Assembly: GCF_002009175.1 (NCBI RefSeq)
Contig: NZ_CP018047.1
Span: 1,488,001 to 1,552,000, forward strand
From: Streptomyces niveus
Lineage (GTDB): Bacteria > Actinomycetota > Actinomycetes > Streptomycetales > Streptomycetaceae
Direction of reading: 5' to 3'
DNA length: 64,000 nt
A model generated the notes under the pieces. The model did not search any database. It was given only the letters and a program-made list of their open reading frames with translations, and was not told the DNA's origin. Shown piece by piece: positions 50,613 through 60,108 of the stretch (its first letter is position 1; each line of letters opens with the position of its first letter). The position numbers and the translations under genes were made by a program.

Positions 50613-51032
50613 TCCTCAAACGCCGGACGGGCTGCGTGCTTTGTCTTCAATCGCCGGACGGGCTGCGTGCTCTGTCCTCAAACGCCGGACGGGCTTGTTT
50701 CTCCCCCGCCGCCCGGTGGTTGGGTGTCCTCAATCGCCGGACGGGCTTGAAGTGTGCGCGGCCCGGCTTGTGCCTGCGGCCGGGTGGTGTCCTCAATCGC
50801 CGGACGGCTTAATTGCCCGCCGCCCGGCTGAAATCAGCGCGTCCAGCTTCACGAACAAACGGCACGCATCTCAAGCCCGTCCGGCGTTTGAGGACACCCC
50901 GCCACCGGACCGCAGGCACAAGCCGGCCCGCAGGCAATTCAAGCCCGTCCGGCGTTTGAGGACACCGCCCACCCGGCCGCACGGACAGGCCAACCCGCGT
51001 ACACCTCAAGCCCGTCCGGCGATTGAGGACAC
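50613..51032. repeat. Cluster of eight 22-bp repeats between treY and FHA genes
   Basis: Five copies of GTCCTCAA(A/T)CGCCGGACGGGCT read in the plus direction (starting about 50612, 50643, 50674, 50726, 50789). Three read inverted (about 50871, 50939, 51006). They differ mostly at the AA/AT position. The arrangement between convergent genes allows large hairpins in either transcript, so it may act as a bidirectional terminator block. There are no equal spacers and no cas genes, so it is not a CRISPR array. Confidence 0.88.
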
Positions 51033-51054
51033 AACCCACCCGCGTGCCGCAGGC

Positions 51055-51603
51055 TCAGTGCGCCGCCAGGCGGAAGCTCAGTTGGCCGAAGCTCACCATG
51101 TCCCCGTCCCGCACCACCACGGCCCCCGTCACCCGACGGCCATTGACCGTCGTCCCGTTCGTCGATCCGAGATCCCGCAGAACCCACCGCCCACCCTGCA
51201 TCATCAGCTCCGCGTGCAGCCGCGAGACTGTGTCGTCGCTCAGCCGAAGCCCGTTCATCGGATCCCGGCCGATCCGCAGCGGTGCCGGCCCCGGATCCGG
51301 CAGCAGCAGTTTCGGCAGGCGTTCGATCTGCCAGGCCCTGCGCAGCCGCGCGGAGAACGCCGACGCCCGCCCCACCGCGCCGAACAGCCGCCGCGCCCAG
51401 CGGCCGTCGGTGTCCAGGTCGGCGGTGAGCACCGCCAGCTCTTCGGACCTGCGCGCGGCCAGCGCCAGATCCATCCGGCGTATGAAGGTGTCGTGCGACA
51501 GTTTGCCCTGTGCCGCCCCTTCTCTCAGGACCGCGAGCACACGGTCGCGCTCGGCGTCGGACAGCCGCGCGGGATACGTGTGGAACTCGAACGAGGACGT
51601 CAC
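51055..51603 (-). CDS. DUF1707 and FHA domain protein
   Basis: The 182-aa protein has an N-terminal DUF1707 module (YPARLSDAERDRVLAVLREGAAQGKLSHDTFIRRMDLALAARRSEELAVLTADL in blocks) and a C-terminal FHA domain (LRIGRDPMNGLRLSDDTVSRLHAELM, WVLRDLGSTNGTTVNGRRV), which binds phosphothreonine. It may link Ser/Thr kinase signalling to an unknown partner. I place the start at the GTG 51603, where homologues begin (TSSFEFHTYP); GACAAT 7 nt upstream could be a -10. A longer frame to 51723 exists but would add an unusual N-terminus. Confidence 0.78.
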   Translation of the reverse strand: MTSSFEFHTYPARLSDAERDRVLAVLREGAAQGKLSHDTFIRRMDLALAARRSEELAVLTADLDTDGRWARRLFGAVGRASAFSARLRRAWQIERLPKLLLPDPGPAPLRIGRDPMNGLRLSDDTVSRLHAELMMQGGRWVLRDLGSTNGTTVNGRRVTGAVVVRDGDMVSFGQLSFRLAAH

Positions 51604-51728
51604 ATGACTGATTGTCGGGCCGAGTTCGTGACGTGTCCAGAAGAGCCCGATCCGTCGGCGGAAAAACGTTCGCCCGGCCACGGACTGGTCGTTTACGGTG
51701 AGCGCCCCTTTCTGGAGGCTCATCGTTC

Positions 51729-52691
51729 ATGGCCGTACCGCCCGCACCGTCCGTACCTCCCGCCCCGTCCACCCCGGCAGACCCCACCGCCCCGGTCTTC
51801 CGTCAGCTCACCGACTCCGAGGCCCCCCTCTTCCGTTCGCTGCCCGACGCGGGCCTCGTCGGCCGCGCGATCGCCGGGGTCGAGTACCGCACCGTCGCCG
51901 AGGGCGGCGACTACCGCCCCGAGTGGAGCTGGGTGGCGCTGCGCGACGGCGTCGTCGTGGCCCGCGCCGCCTGGTGGGGCGGGCCCGACGACCACGAACC
52001 GCTGCTCCTGAACTGGTTCGACGTCGCGGACGGCGAGGACGAGGCGGGCGCCGAACTGCTGCGCCGCGCACCGTGGACCGTCGAGTACGAACTGATCGCG
52101 CCCGTCGGCTGGCGCGACGACCCCGCGCTCCGTAAAGCCGTAGAGTCCCGGACGGACGCCGCGCGGGCGGCCGGCATGAAGCCGCTGGTGGAGCGCTTCC
52201 AGTACCGGTGGACGCCCGATCTGGGCCTGCCGGAGCGGCCGGGCCGGCTGGAGTTCCGCCCGGAGCCCGACGACGACGTGATCTTCGACGTGCTGCGCCG
52301 CGTCCACTCGGCAACGCTCGACGCGCACGCGTCGCGCACGAGCGACAAGGAAGGTCTTGACCGGGCCGCCCAGGAGGAGCTGGACTTCTTCCGCTGGTGC
52401 CCGTCGCCGCGCGAGTGGTGGCAGTTGGCGTACGACCCGGCCGGCGAGCTCGTCGGCATCCACGTACCCGCGCACAACCCGTCGGGGCCGTGCGTCGGGT
52501 TCATCGGGGTCGTACCGGAGCAGCGCGGCCACGGGTACGCGTACGACCTGCTGGTCGAGTGCACGAACGTGCTGGCGGAGAACGGGGCGGAGTTCATCGC
52601 GGCCGGCACGGACCAGGGGAACTTCCCGATGGCCGCGCATTTCACGCGGGCCGGCTACCCGGTGGTCCAGGAACGGATCAATCTGGTCTGA
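51729..52691 (+). CDS. GNAT family N-acetyltransferase, two-domain
   Basis: The 320-aa protein has a Pro/Ala-rich start and two GNAT-like halves. The C-terminal half has LVGIHVPAHNPSGPCVGFIGVVPEQRGHGYAYDLLVE, a clear acetyl-CoA loop (QRGHGYA), and FPMAAHFTRAGYPVVQERINL. The N-terminal half is degenerate, as in mycothiol-synthase-like doublets. Substrate unknown. GGAGG lies 11 nt before the ATG. It is divergent from the FHA gene. Confidence 0.8.
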   Translation: MAVPPAPSVPPAPSTPADPTAPVFRQLTDSEAPLFRSLPDAGLVGRAIAGVEYRTVAEGGDYRPEWSWVALRDGVVVARAAWWGGPDDHEPLLLNWFDVADGEDEAGAELLRRAPWTVEYELIAPVGWRDDPALRKAVESRTDAARAAGMKPLVERFQYRWTPDLGLPERPGRLEFRPEPDDDVIFDVLRRVHSATLDAHASRTSDKEGLDRAAQEELDFFRWCPSPREWWQLAYDPAGELVGIHVPAHNPSGPCVGFIGVVPEQRGHGYAYDLLVECTNVLAENGAEFIAAGTDQGNFPMAAHFTRAGYPVVQERINLV

Positions 52692-52742
52692 CCGGTTCCG
52701 GTCGTCTCCGGCGAATCGACGCCACCATCGAGCCTCCGGCCT

Positions 52743-52774
52743 GCACTCTTGTCACCATATGGTGACAAGAGTGC
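52743..52774. promoter_or_regulatory. 32-bp perfect palindrome upstream of treZ
   Basis: The two 16-bp arms (GCACTCTTGTCACCAT and its exact complement) meet at a central CATATG with no spacer. It is 31 bp before the treZ start and 51 bp after the acetyltransferase stop. It may be an operator for a dimeric regulator, or a hairpin in RNA. Confidence 0.75.
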
Positions 52775-52805
52775 CGACGGCAGTGGAGATCGAGGGGGAC
52801 CATCC

Positions 52806-54557
52806 GTGCAGTTCGAGGTCTGGGCACCGAAAGCGCAGGACCGGGTGACGCTCCGTCTGGGGGACGCCGCCGACCACACCATGACCCGCGATCCGCTCCG
52901 CGAGGGCTGGTGGACCGCCGACGTACCCGCGTCCGACGGCACGCGCTACGGCTTCGCGCTGGACGACGGTCCCGTTCTGCCCGATCCCCGTTCCCGCCGC
53001 CAGCCGGACGGACCGGACGGGCACAGCGCGGTCGTCGACCAGACCGCGTACGAGTGGGCCGATCCCTGGCGCGGCCGTCCGCTGCCGGGCGCGGTCCTGT
53101 ACGAGCTGCACATCGGCACGTTCACCGACGAGGGCACCCTGGACGCCGCGGCGGCCAATCTCGCGCCGCTGGCCGCGCTCGGCATCACGCACGTCGAGCT
53201 GATGCCGGTGTGCCCCTTCCCGGGGACTCACGGCTGGGGGTACGAGGGTGTGTCGCTGTGGGCGGTCCACGAGCCCTACGGCGGGCCCGAGGCGCTGAAG
53301 CGCTTCGTCGACACGGCGCACGGACTGGGCCTCGGTGTCGTACTCGACGTCGTGCACAACCACCTGGGACCGTCCGGCAATTACCTGCCCGTGTTCGGCC
53401 CGTACTTCACCGACACGCACCACACGCCCTGGGGTTCCGCCGTCAACCTCGACGCCCCCGGCTCGGACGAGGTCCGCGCGTATCTGCTGGAGAGCGCGCT
53501 CGCCTGGCTGCGCGACTACCGCCTCGACGGGCTGCGGCTCGACGCGGTGCACGCGCTCGCCGACACGCGGGCACTGACCTTCCTGGAAGAGCTGTCCACC
53601 GCCGTCGACGCGCTCTCGGCCGAGCTGGCCAGGCCGCTGTTCCTGATCGCCGAGTCCGATCTGGGCGATCCCCGGACGACCACGCCGCGCCCTCAGGGCG
53701 GACTCGGACTGCACGCCCAGTGGAACGACGACTTCCACCACGCCGTGCACGCCGCGCTCACCGGCGAATCGCAGGGCTACTACGCCGACTTCGCCGCCGA
53801 GCCGATCGCGGCGGTGGCCAAGACCCTGACCCGTGCCTTCTTCCACGACGGTACGTATTCGAGCTTCCGGGGCCGGACGCACGGCCGCCCCGTCGACCCC
53901 GCCAGAACCTCCTCCCACCGCTTCCTCGGCTACGCGCAGACCCACGACCAGATCGGCAACCGCGCGCTCGGCGACCGGCTGTCGGCGACGCTCTCCCCCG
54001 GTCTGCTGGCGTGCGCCGCCGCGCTCGTACTGACCGGACCGTTCACACCGATGCTCTTCATGGGCGAGGAGTGGGGCGCCCGTACGCCGTGGCAGTTCTT
54101 CACCGACCACCAGGACCCGGAGCTGGCGGAGGCCGTACGCAACGGCAGGCGGCGGGAGTTCGCGGCGCACGGCTGGGAGGCCGAGTCCATCCCCGACCCG
54201 CAGGACCCCGCGACGCGCGACCGCTCGTGCCTGGACCGGACGGAGCCGGCCCGCGAGCCGCACACGCGGCTGCTGACCTGGCACCGCGACCTGATCGCCC
54301 TGCGCCACAGCCACCCCGATCTGTCGGACCCGGACCTGGCGACGGTGAAGGTGGCGTACGACGAGGGCGCGCGCTGGCTCGCGTACCGGCGCGGCGATCT
54401 GCGCGTCGCCCTGAACCTGTCCGCGCGGCCGGCCGAGATCCCGCTGGGCGGCCGGAGCGGCCAGGTGCTGGTGACCTGGGACCCGGTGGAGCCGCCCGGC
54501 CCGGACGGGGTGCTGCGGCTGCCGCCCGAGTCCTGCGCGGTGCTGTCGGGCGGCTGA
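52806..54557 (+). CDS. treZ: Malto-oligosyltrehalose trehalohydrolase TreZ
   Basis: The 583-aa GH13 enzyme begins at GTG 52806 with QFEVWAPKAQDRVTL (N-terminal CBM48-like domain), preceded by GAGGGGGA. Barrel motifs are GLGVVLDVVHNHLGPSGNY, LDGLRLDAVHALAD, LIAESDLGDPR and the TreZ mark FLGYAQTHDQIGNRALG; MGEEWGARTPWQFFTDH follows. It releases trehalose from maltooligosyl-trehalose made by TreY. A two-gene intervening segment (FHA, GNAT) separates it from treY, and the 32-bp palindrome is in its 5' region. Confidence 0.93.
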   Translation: MQFEVWAPKAQDRVTLRLGDAADHTMTRDPLREGWWTADVPASDGTRYGFALDDGPVLPDPRSRRQPDGPDGHSAVVDQTAYEWADPWRGRPLPGAVLYELHIGTFTDEGTLDAAAANLAPLAALGITHVELMPVCPFPGTHGWGYEGVSLWAVHEPYGGPEALKRFVDTAHGLGLGVVLDVVHNHLGPSGNYLPVFGPYFTDTHHTPWGSAVNLDAPGSDEVRAYLLESALAWLRDYRLDGLRLDAVHALADTRALTFLEELSTAVDALSAELARPLFLIAESDLGDPRTTTPRPQGGLGLHAQWNDDFHHAVHAALTGESQGYYADFAAEPIAAVAKTLTRAFFHDGTYSSFRGRTHGRPVDPARTSSHRFLGYAQTHDQIGNRALGDRLSATLSPGLLACAAALVLTGPFTPMLFMGEEWGARTPWQFFTDHQDPELAEAVRNGRRREFAAHGWEAESIPDPQDPATRDRSCLDRTEPAREPHTRLLTWHRDLIALRHSHPDLSDPDLATVKVAYDEGARWLAYRRGDLRVALNLSARPAEIPLGGRSGQVLVTWDPVEPPGPDGVLRLPPESCAVLSGG

Positions 54558-54665
54558 ACAGGGCGGCTGAACGGGCGGAGGCTGAACGCCCGGCGCCGGA
54601 AGGGGATTCTGCCGCAAGGGAAATCGACTGCCCTCGTGTGCGCTCGAACACCTAGCGTCTACGCC

Positions 54666-55649
54666 ATGAAGCAGCGAACTCTCGGTAGGACAGGACTCCG
54701 TGTCAGCGAACTCTGTCTCGGCACGATGACCTTCGTGAAGGACGACGAGGCGGGCGCGCACCGCATCCTCGACACCTTCACGGAGGCCGGCGGCACCTTC
54801 CTGGACACGGCGGACGCGTACGGCCAGGGCGTCTCCGAGGAAGTCATCGGCGGCTGGCTGAAGGGGCGCGACCGCGACGGGCTCGTCATCGCGACGAAGG
54901 TGGCCCTCCCGATGGGCGAGGGCCCCAACGACTCGGGCCTGAGCCGCAAACACATCATCGCGTCGGTGGAGGCGAGCCTGCGGCGGCTCGGCACCGACTA
55001 CATCGACCTCTACCAGACGCATGTCTGGGACTTCAGAACCCCGATCGAGGAGACCCTCGGCACGCTCGACACCCTCGTGAAGGCGGGCAAGGTCCGCTAT
55101 CTGGGCGCGAGCAACGTCTCGCCCGGCCAGCTCCAGCGGGCGCTGGACGTGGCCGACCGGCGGGGCTGGGCGCCGTACGTCTGTCTCCAGCCGATCTACA
55201 ACCTCCTGGCGCGCGAGGTGGAGTGGGAGCTGCTGCCGCAGAGCGAGGCGGCGGGCGTCGGCGTCATCCCGTACAGCCCCCTCCAGGGCGGCTGGCTGAC
55301 CGGCAAGTACCGGCGTGGCATGACGTCCGTCCCGCCCGGCAGCCGCGAGTCGCACGGTGACGGCGAGAGCTGGCGCGGCCGCGACAACGACGAGACCTGG
55401 CGGGTCGTCGAGACCGTCCAGGCGATCGCGGCCGAGACGGAGCGCACCCCGTCGCAGGTGGCGCTGCGCTGGCTGCTGGACCGGCCGGGAGTCACGGCCC
55501 CGATCATCGGCGCGCGCACGCACGACCAGCTGACGGACAATCTGGGCGCGGTGGGCTGGGAGCTGACGGAGGCCCAGACGACGCGTCTGGACGAGGCGAG
55601 CGCGCGGCCGCTGCCGTATCCGTACAACGTGCTGTCGCGCTTCGTCTGA
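54666..55649 (+). CDS. Aldo/keto reductase
   Basis: The 327-aa protein has the AKR barrel: [18 protein letters not shown], the tyrosine site [21 protein letters not shown] (Asp and Tyr of the catalytic tetrad), the lysine in [12 protein letters not shown], the His in [10 protein letters not shown], and the NADPH-binding [18 protein letters not shown]. It resembles the YajO/Tas group. Substrate unknown. TAGCGT lies 7 nt before ATG 54666, indicating a leaderless mRNA. Confidence 0.88.
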   Translation: MKQRTLGRTGLRVSELCLGTMTFVKDDEAGAHRILDTFTEAGGTFLDTADAYGQGVSEEVIGGWLKGRDRDGLVIATKVALPMGEGPNDSGLSRKHIIASVEASLRRLGTDYIDLYQTHVWDFRTPIEETLGTLDTLVKAGKVRYLGASNVSPGQLQRALDVADRRGWAPYVCLQPIYNLLAREVEWELLPQSEAAGVGVIPYSPLQGGWLTGKYRRGMTSVPPGSRESHGDGESWRGRDNDETWRVVETVQAIAAETERTPSQVALRWLLDRPGVTAPIIGARTHDQLTDNLGAVGWELTEAQTTRLDEASARPLPYPYNVLSRFV

Positions 55650-55753
55650 GGCCGGTCCCGTCCGGGGCCACGGGTGCCTGGGGCAGGATCGGTCGCGACC
55701 TGCCCGCCGGCCCCCGGGAGTACGACGATGACCGCCCGGAACGGCGCGCCGTC

Positions 55754-56140
55754 ATGATGCTCACGCGCGCCGTCGCCGAAGGTGTCGCCCGGGGCGACAT
55801 CACGCTCGCGCTCCGCCGCTGGGCGACCAGCCGCGTCTCCCCCGGCGGCACGTTCCTCTCCGTCGCGGGCGTGATCGCCGTCGACACCGTCGAGCGGATC
55901 GACCCTGACGACGATCACCGCGAGGCCGCCCACGCGGCTGGTGCCGACGGTGTCGAGGACATCCGGGCGGAACTGCGCGACGCCAAGGGCGATCCGGCCT
56001 TCCGGATCGCCCTTTCCCACGACGGCCCGGCCCCCCGGGCCGCGCTCGCGACGGACGCCGCGCCCACACCTGACGGCATCACGCGCATCGCGGGGGCGCT
56101 GGACCGGCCGCCCGCAGGCCCAGCCCCGACTTGTGCGCGG
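55754..56140 (+). pseudogene. Truncated ASCH-like conserved hypothetical gene
   Basis: About 129 codons from an ATG at 55754 resemble a Streptomyces hypothetical protein of the ASCH/PUA-like type: LTRAVAEGVARGDITLALRRW, GGTFLSVAGVIAVDTVERI and a later ITRIAGALDR. As I recall the family, a winged-helix C-terminus follows the LDR segment. Here the frame runs into Pro/Arg-rich sequence and then overlaps the opposite gene by 247 bp, so the C-terminus is probably lost. No frame restores the expected end. The family link is from memory and is tentative. Confidence 0.4.
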
Positions 56141-56268
56141 GCCGTGCCACTTCCGGAAACGCCCCCACGGGCTCGCGCGCACCGATCCGGTCCGATGCCG
56201 ACGGCAGGGCCCGGCCACGGGCTCTCACGTCGTGGCGGAAGCGGCTCTTCCGCCGTGAAGAACCGTCG

Positions 56269-58890
56269 TCAGGGCAGGATCTCCACGTACCCGTCGGTTC
56301 CGTGTAGACGGATCCGACTGCCGTCCGGGATCAGCCGAGTGGCCCGCTGCACGCCCACGACGGCCGGCAGGCCGTACTCACGGGCGATCACCGCGCCGTG
56401 GGTCATCAGGCCGCCCACCTCCGTCACCAGGCCCGCGATCCCGACGAACAGCGGGGACCAACTGGGGTCCGTGTACGCCGTGATCAGGATGTCGCCCGGC
56501 TCAAGATCGGCCTGAGCCATGTCGAGGATGACGCGCGCCCTCCCCTCGACCGTCCCGGCGGAGACCGGGAGACCGATCAGGGCACCGGCCGGCGCGTCAT
56601 CGCGCCGGTACGCGCCGTTGACGGCCTCGCCCTCCGATGTGAGCACCCGGGGCGGTGTGAGCGCCTGATACGACCGGAACGCGTCCTTCCGCTCATGGAT
56701 GAGCCGCTCATCCACCCGCTGGGAGAGCGCGACGTCGTGGAACTCCTGGAACGTCAGGTAGAAGACGTCCTCCCTCTCGGCGAGCACGCCCGCCCGCACG
56801 AGACGCTCGGCCTCCTCCATCAGAGCCTGCTTGTAGACGAAGTAGCGGCTGATGATGCCGTACTTGGGGTACTCCCGGTATCCGATGAAGGTGCGGACCC
56901 GGTCGATCATTCGCTTGGTCTCGTCGGCCTTCCGGCCCCCGTCCGGCAGGGCCCGCAAGCGCGACAGCACGTCCTGTTCCTTCTCCCGCGCCTTCTGCCG
57001 CCCCTCCTCGAAGCGCCGCCCGGCCGCGCCCGGCCCGAAGTTCCTGACGTTGTCGAGGATCGCGGGTACGAGCGTGCCGGGGCGCTCGCCCCAGCGCGGC
57101 CTCGTGATGTCGATCTCGCCGACGCAGCGCATGCCGTACCGGTCGAGGTAGGACTCGATGGCGTCGCGCGCCTCGGTCCCGCCCGGAAGCTTCGCCAGTT
57201 CGTCCAGGAAACCCTCGTCCCCGACGCCCCGCAGGAACGCCACCAACTCCGGCCGGGGACGGATCACGTCCGCGACGTCGAGCAGCGCCAGACCCATCTC
57301 CGACGTGACGTTGCCGGGGGCGGAGAGCGTGAGCGTGTCGGCCGCGTTCTTCTCGCCCAGCCACTCCCCCAGCTTGTCGTTGAGCCACCAGGTGGCCTCC
57401 ATCCCCGCCATGATCACCTGAATGCTCAGCGGATCACCGAGGACCCTTCTGTGCTCCTCGAAGGTCTCCAGCAGGAAGTCGAACAGCGCCGGTCCGCTCG
57501 TCGTCCGGATGTCGCTCCGCAGCGCGGCGAGGGACGCCCGGCTACGCTCGATCAGCTCGGTGACGACGGCCGGATCGGTCTCGATCGGAGCGGGCGCACC
57601 GGGCGGACCCGGGGCAGCGGTCGGCGGCCTGCCCGGACCCGCGTCCGGGAGCGACGGGACGAAACCGTCACGGTCGAGGACGGTCTCCAGCGCGTCCCTG
57701 ATCAGCGGATCGCCTCTCCCCACGACATCCAGCAGAGCGGCACGGCTCGCGGGCGACGCCAGGCGCGCGGTGGCGTCGACGAACAGCCTCCCGCCGGCCT
57801 CGCGCATCGGCGCCATGGCCGTCAGCTGCCAGAGCGAGAGCCCCAGGGGCTTCATGGGGTCGGTCATCATCTGCTGATGGCCGACGGAGAGGTAGACGTG
57901 ATTCTCCTCGTCACCGGCCTCGGGAATGGGGAACAGCGTCGTGACGGGCCGACTCTGCACGATCCGGAAGTCGTCATCAACCAGGCACCATTCGATGTCC
58001 TGCGGGCAGCCGAAGTGCGCCTCGATCCGCCGCCCGAGCCCCACGAGCCGCACGGCCTGAGCGTCCGTCAGCGCCGGCTGCTCCTGCCGCCGTGCGTCGA
58101 TCGCGACTTCCCGCGTACCGCCGCCGGGCAGGGCGTGAACGGCGCGCTCCTTGGCGGCGATCGTCTTGCCGACGACCTCGCCGTCCCGCACCTTGAAGAC
58201 GTCCGGGTTCACCAGGCCGGAGACCAGCGCCTCGCCGAGGCCGAAGCCGGCGTCCACGGTGGCGACCTTCCGGTTGCCCGTGACGGGGTCGGCCGTGAAC
58301 AGGATGCCGGCCGCCTGCGGGAAGACCATCCGCTGCACGACCACGGCCATGTGGACCGTACGGTGGTCGATGCCGTTCCGGCGACGGTAGGTCACGGCCC
58401 GCTCGGTGAACAGCGAGGCCCAGCACCGGCTGATGTGCCGGAGGACCGCCTCCGGCCCCATGACGTTCAGGTACGTGTCCTGCTGACCGGCGAAGGACGC
58501 CGTCGGCAGGTCCTCCGCCGTCGCGCTGGACCGGACGGCGCAGGCCGTCCCCTCACCGAGCCGGGCGAGCGAGCGGGTGATCGCCGCCGCGAGATCGTCC
58601 GGGACGGCGACGGCCTCGATGGTCCGGCGGATCCGCGCGCTGAGCGTGCTGATCGCCTCCCGGTCGTCCGGGTCCAGGCGCGAGAGCTCATCGAGCCGGT
58701 CGTCGATCGACGGCGCTTGCGCCATGATCCGCCGGAACGCGTCCGTCGTCACACAGAAGCCGCCCGGCACCCGGATGCCTTCGATGCCTGACAGTCCGCC
58801 CAGGTGCGCGCCCTTGCCGCCGATGACCGAGACCTGCGAACGGTCGACCTCTTGAAGATCCAATACGTACTGCTCGGTCTGCTCGGTCAT
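56269..58890 (-). CDS. rph: Rifampin phosphotransferase (Rph)
   Basis: The 873-aa protein has the three-domain Rph layout: an N-terminal ATP-binding domain (GGKGAHLGGLSGIEGIRVPGGFCVT, AVRSSATAEDLPTASFAGQQDTYLN), a central rifamycin-binding domain, and a C-terminal swivelling His domain with the catalytic H831 in GGLMTHGAVIAREYGLPAVVG. It would phosphorylate the ansa-chain hydroxyl of rifamycins with ATP. Length fits known Rph (about 865-870). GGAGGT precedes the ATG. A site matching the rifamycin-associated element lies about 145 bp upstream, which makes Rph much more likely than PEP synthase or PPDK. Confidence 0.9.
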   Translation of the reverse strand: MTEQTEQYVLDLQEVDRSQVSVIGGKGAHLGGLSGIEGIRVPGGFCVTTDAFRRIMAQAPSIDDRLDELSRLDPDDREAISTLSARIRRTIEAVAVPDDLAAAITRSLARLGEGTACAVRSSATAEDLPTASFAGQQDTYLNVMGPEAVLRHISRCWASLFTERAVTYRRRNGIDHRTVHMAVVVQRMVFPQAAGILFTADPVTGNRKVATVDAGFGLGEALVSGLVNPDVFKVRDGEVVGKTIAAKERAVHALPGGGTREVAIDARRQEQPALTDAQAVRLVGLGRRIEAHFGCPQDIEWCLVDDDFRIVQSRPVTTLFPIPEAGDEENHVYLSVGHQQMMTDPMKPLGLSLWQLTAMAPMREAGGRLFVDATARLASPASRAALLDVVGRGDPLIRDALETVLDRDGFVPSLPDAGPGRPPTAAPGPPGAPAPIETDPAVVTELIERSRASLAALRSDIRTTSGPALFDFLLETFEEHRRVLGDPLSIQVIMAGMEATWWLNDKLGEWLGEKNAADTLTLSAPGNVTSEMGLALLDVADVIRPRPELVAFLRGVGDEGFLDELAKLPGGTEARDAIESYLDRYGMRCVGEIDITRPRWGERPGTLVPAILDNVRNFGPGAAGRRFEEGRQKAREKEQDVLSRLRALPDGGRKADETKRMIDRVRTFIGYREYPKYGIISRYFVYKQALMEEAERLVRAGVLAEREDVFYLTFQEFHDVALSQRVDERLIHERKDAFRSYQALTPPRVLTSEGEAVNGAYRRDDAPAGALIGLPVSAGTVEGRARVILDMAQADLEPGDILITAYTDPSWSPLFVGIAGLVTEVGGLMTHGAVIAREYGLPAVVGVQRATRLIPDGSRIRLHGTDGYVEILP

Positions 58891-59033
58891 CGCGACACCT
58901 CCGTGCCGACCGTGTCCCGTCGCAGCGAACCGCGCCCCGGTCCCCGTCCCCCGTACATCGATAACACACGCACGTCGTTCCCCCAGCATTTCCGCAGGTT
59001 GTGGCTTCGGCCGCCGATTTTGCGCCACCACCC

Positions 59034-59052
59034 GGGTCTTGCCGCAAGCCCC
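59034..59052 (-). promoter_or_regulatory. Rifamycin-associated element (RAE) upstream of rph
   Basis: On the minus strand the 19-mer reads GGGGCTTGCGGCAAGACCC. It contains an inverted repeat (CTTGC-G-GCAAG) and matches the RAE known upstream of rifamycin-induced genes in actinomycetes, from memory of the published element. Confidence 0.75.
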
Positions 59053-59075
59053 CCAGTGCGCTATACGTTGAGAGT

Positions 59076-59101
59076 GGCGAGGAGAGAGTGATCTCCTCGC
59101 C
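59076..59101 (-). terminator. Terminator between the DUF1444-like gene and rph
   Basis: GGCGAGGAGA pairs perfectly with TCTCCTCGCC around a 6-nt loop, 36 bp after the stop of the minus-strand upstream gene and just ahead of the RAE. It would keep rph under its own promoter. Confidence 0.7.
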
Positions 59102-59136
59102 TCTGTGTTTTGCCGTCCGCCGAACCATCCGTACGG

Positions 59137-60108
59137 TCAGTCGTCGTCCGGTCCTGACGGCGCCACCAGGCGTTCCAGCAGCTCCTGGAAGTCCTCACCG
59201 ACCACGATGCGCAGCCCGCCCGCCTCGACGTTCCCCTCGTCCTTGTCGCTGAGCTGGGTCAGCGTGCCGTCGCGCCACCAGTAGACGTACGGGCTGATCG
59301 CGCCCGGAGTGTCCTCGAAGCCGGACGCGGCGAACGACGCCATCGCGTTCAGCGACGGGATGACGGTCGCGTCGCGTATGACGTGGAACGCCACCTGGTG
59401 GCGGAACGGGAACGCCACCAGCGCGCCGTCCGTGCCGAGCCGGCGCCCGGTGACCTGCTGTACGAGGCTGTCCAGCGCCAGGACGCGGCTCGCGGTGTAG
59501 AACGAGTCGCCCATGACGACCTCGAACCGCATCCCCTCCGCGTCCTTGACCGTCTCCCGCCCCTCGACGGGCAGTTGACGCAGATTGCCGAGCGCCTGGG
59601 CCCGCAGCTCGGGCAGCGGGCCGAGCGGTTCCAGCGCCTCGTCGGTGAGCATCATGACGCTCTCCGGGAGGTCCAGGGCGAGGATCTCGTACAGTCCGGG
59701 AGCCACGGAGCGCGCGTACGCGAACGACTGCGCGTCAAGGCTGTCGCGGCTGATCACCCGTGGGTAGAGCTGGGCGCGGATCTGCGCGGGCGACAGGGTG
59801 TCGAGGGCCGACGGACCGTCCATGGTCCGCAGCACCATCCCGGCGTGCTGGCGCACGAGTTCGCCCCAGACACGGGCGCCCCGGTCGTCGTTGTGGCAGA
59901 CGGCGGCGAGGTTGGCGAGCCCGAACTGGCGGCCCGCGCTGTCGGTCACCAGGTCCGAGTAGACGGTGACTTCCAGGCCGCGTTCGGCGAAGGCCTCACG
60001 CACCTGGCTGCGGAAGAGGGCGGCCTCGCCGGTCGAGAAGAAGGAGAATTCGGGGTCGCGTGGCATCTCGCGCCCGTGCCGTTTCGGCCCACGTCTGAAC
60101 AACCCCAC
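59137..60108 (-). CDS. DUF1444-like conserved hypothetical protein
   Basis: The 323-aa soluble protein starts MGLFRRG and has FSTGEAALFRSQVREAFAERGLEVTVYSDLV, LANLAAVCHND, a central YPRVISRDSL...FAYARSVAPGLYEILALDLPESVMMLTDEAL, and a late GDSFYTASRVLALDSLV. The pattern is that of YtpQ/DUF1444-like proteins, which have no assigned activity. No signal peptide or membrane helix. It starts at GTG with GGAGGCGG upstream and ends at a strong hairpin. Confidence 0.65.
   Translation of the reverse strand: MGLFRRGPKRHGREMPRDPEFSFFSTGEAALFRSQVREAFAERGLEVTVYSDLVTDSAGRQFGLANLAAVCHNDDRGARVWGELVRQHAGMVLRTMDGPSALDTLSPAQIRAQLYPRVISRDSLDAQSFAYARSVAPGLYEILALDLPESVMMLTDEALEPLGPLPELRAQALGNLRQLPVEGRETVKDAEGMRFEVVMGDSFYTASRVLALDSLVQQVTGRRLGTDGALVAFPFRHQVAFHVIRDATVIPSLNAMASFAASGFEDTPGAISPYVYWWRDGTLTQLSDKDEGNVEAGGLRIVVGEDFQELLERLVAPSGPDDD

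Noticed and set aside
50613..51032. CRISPR-like array
   Set aside because: Repeats are in both directions, spacing is irregular, and there are no cas genes; they belong to a dispersed repeat family.
48799..52011. 1070-codon plus-strand frame and 923-codon minus-strand frame (52752-55523) in the trehalose region
   Set aside because: Both are shadows of treY, treZ, the acetyltransferase and the aldo/keto reductase; no domain pattern is present and codon positions do not fit.
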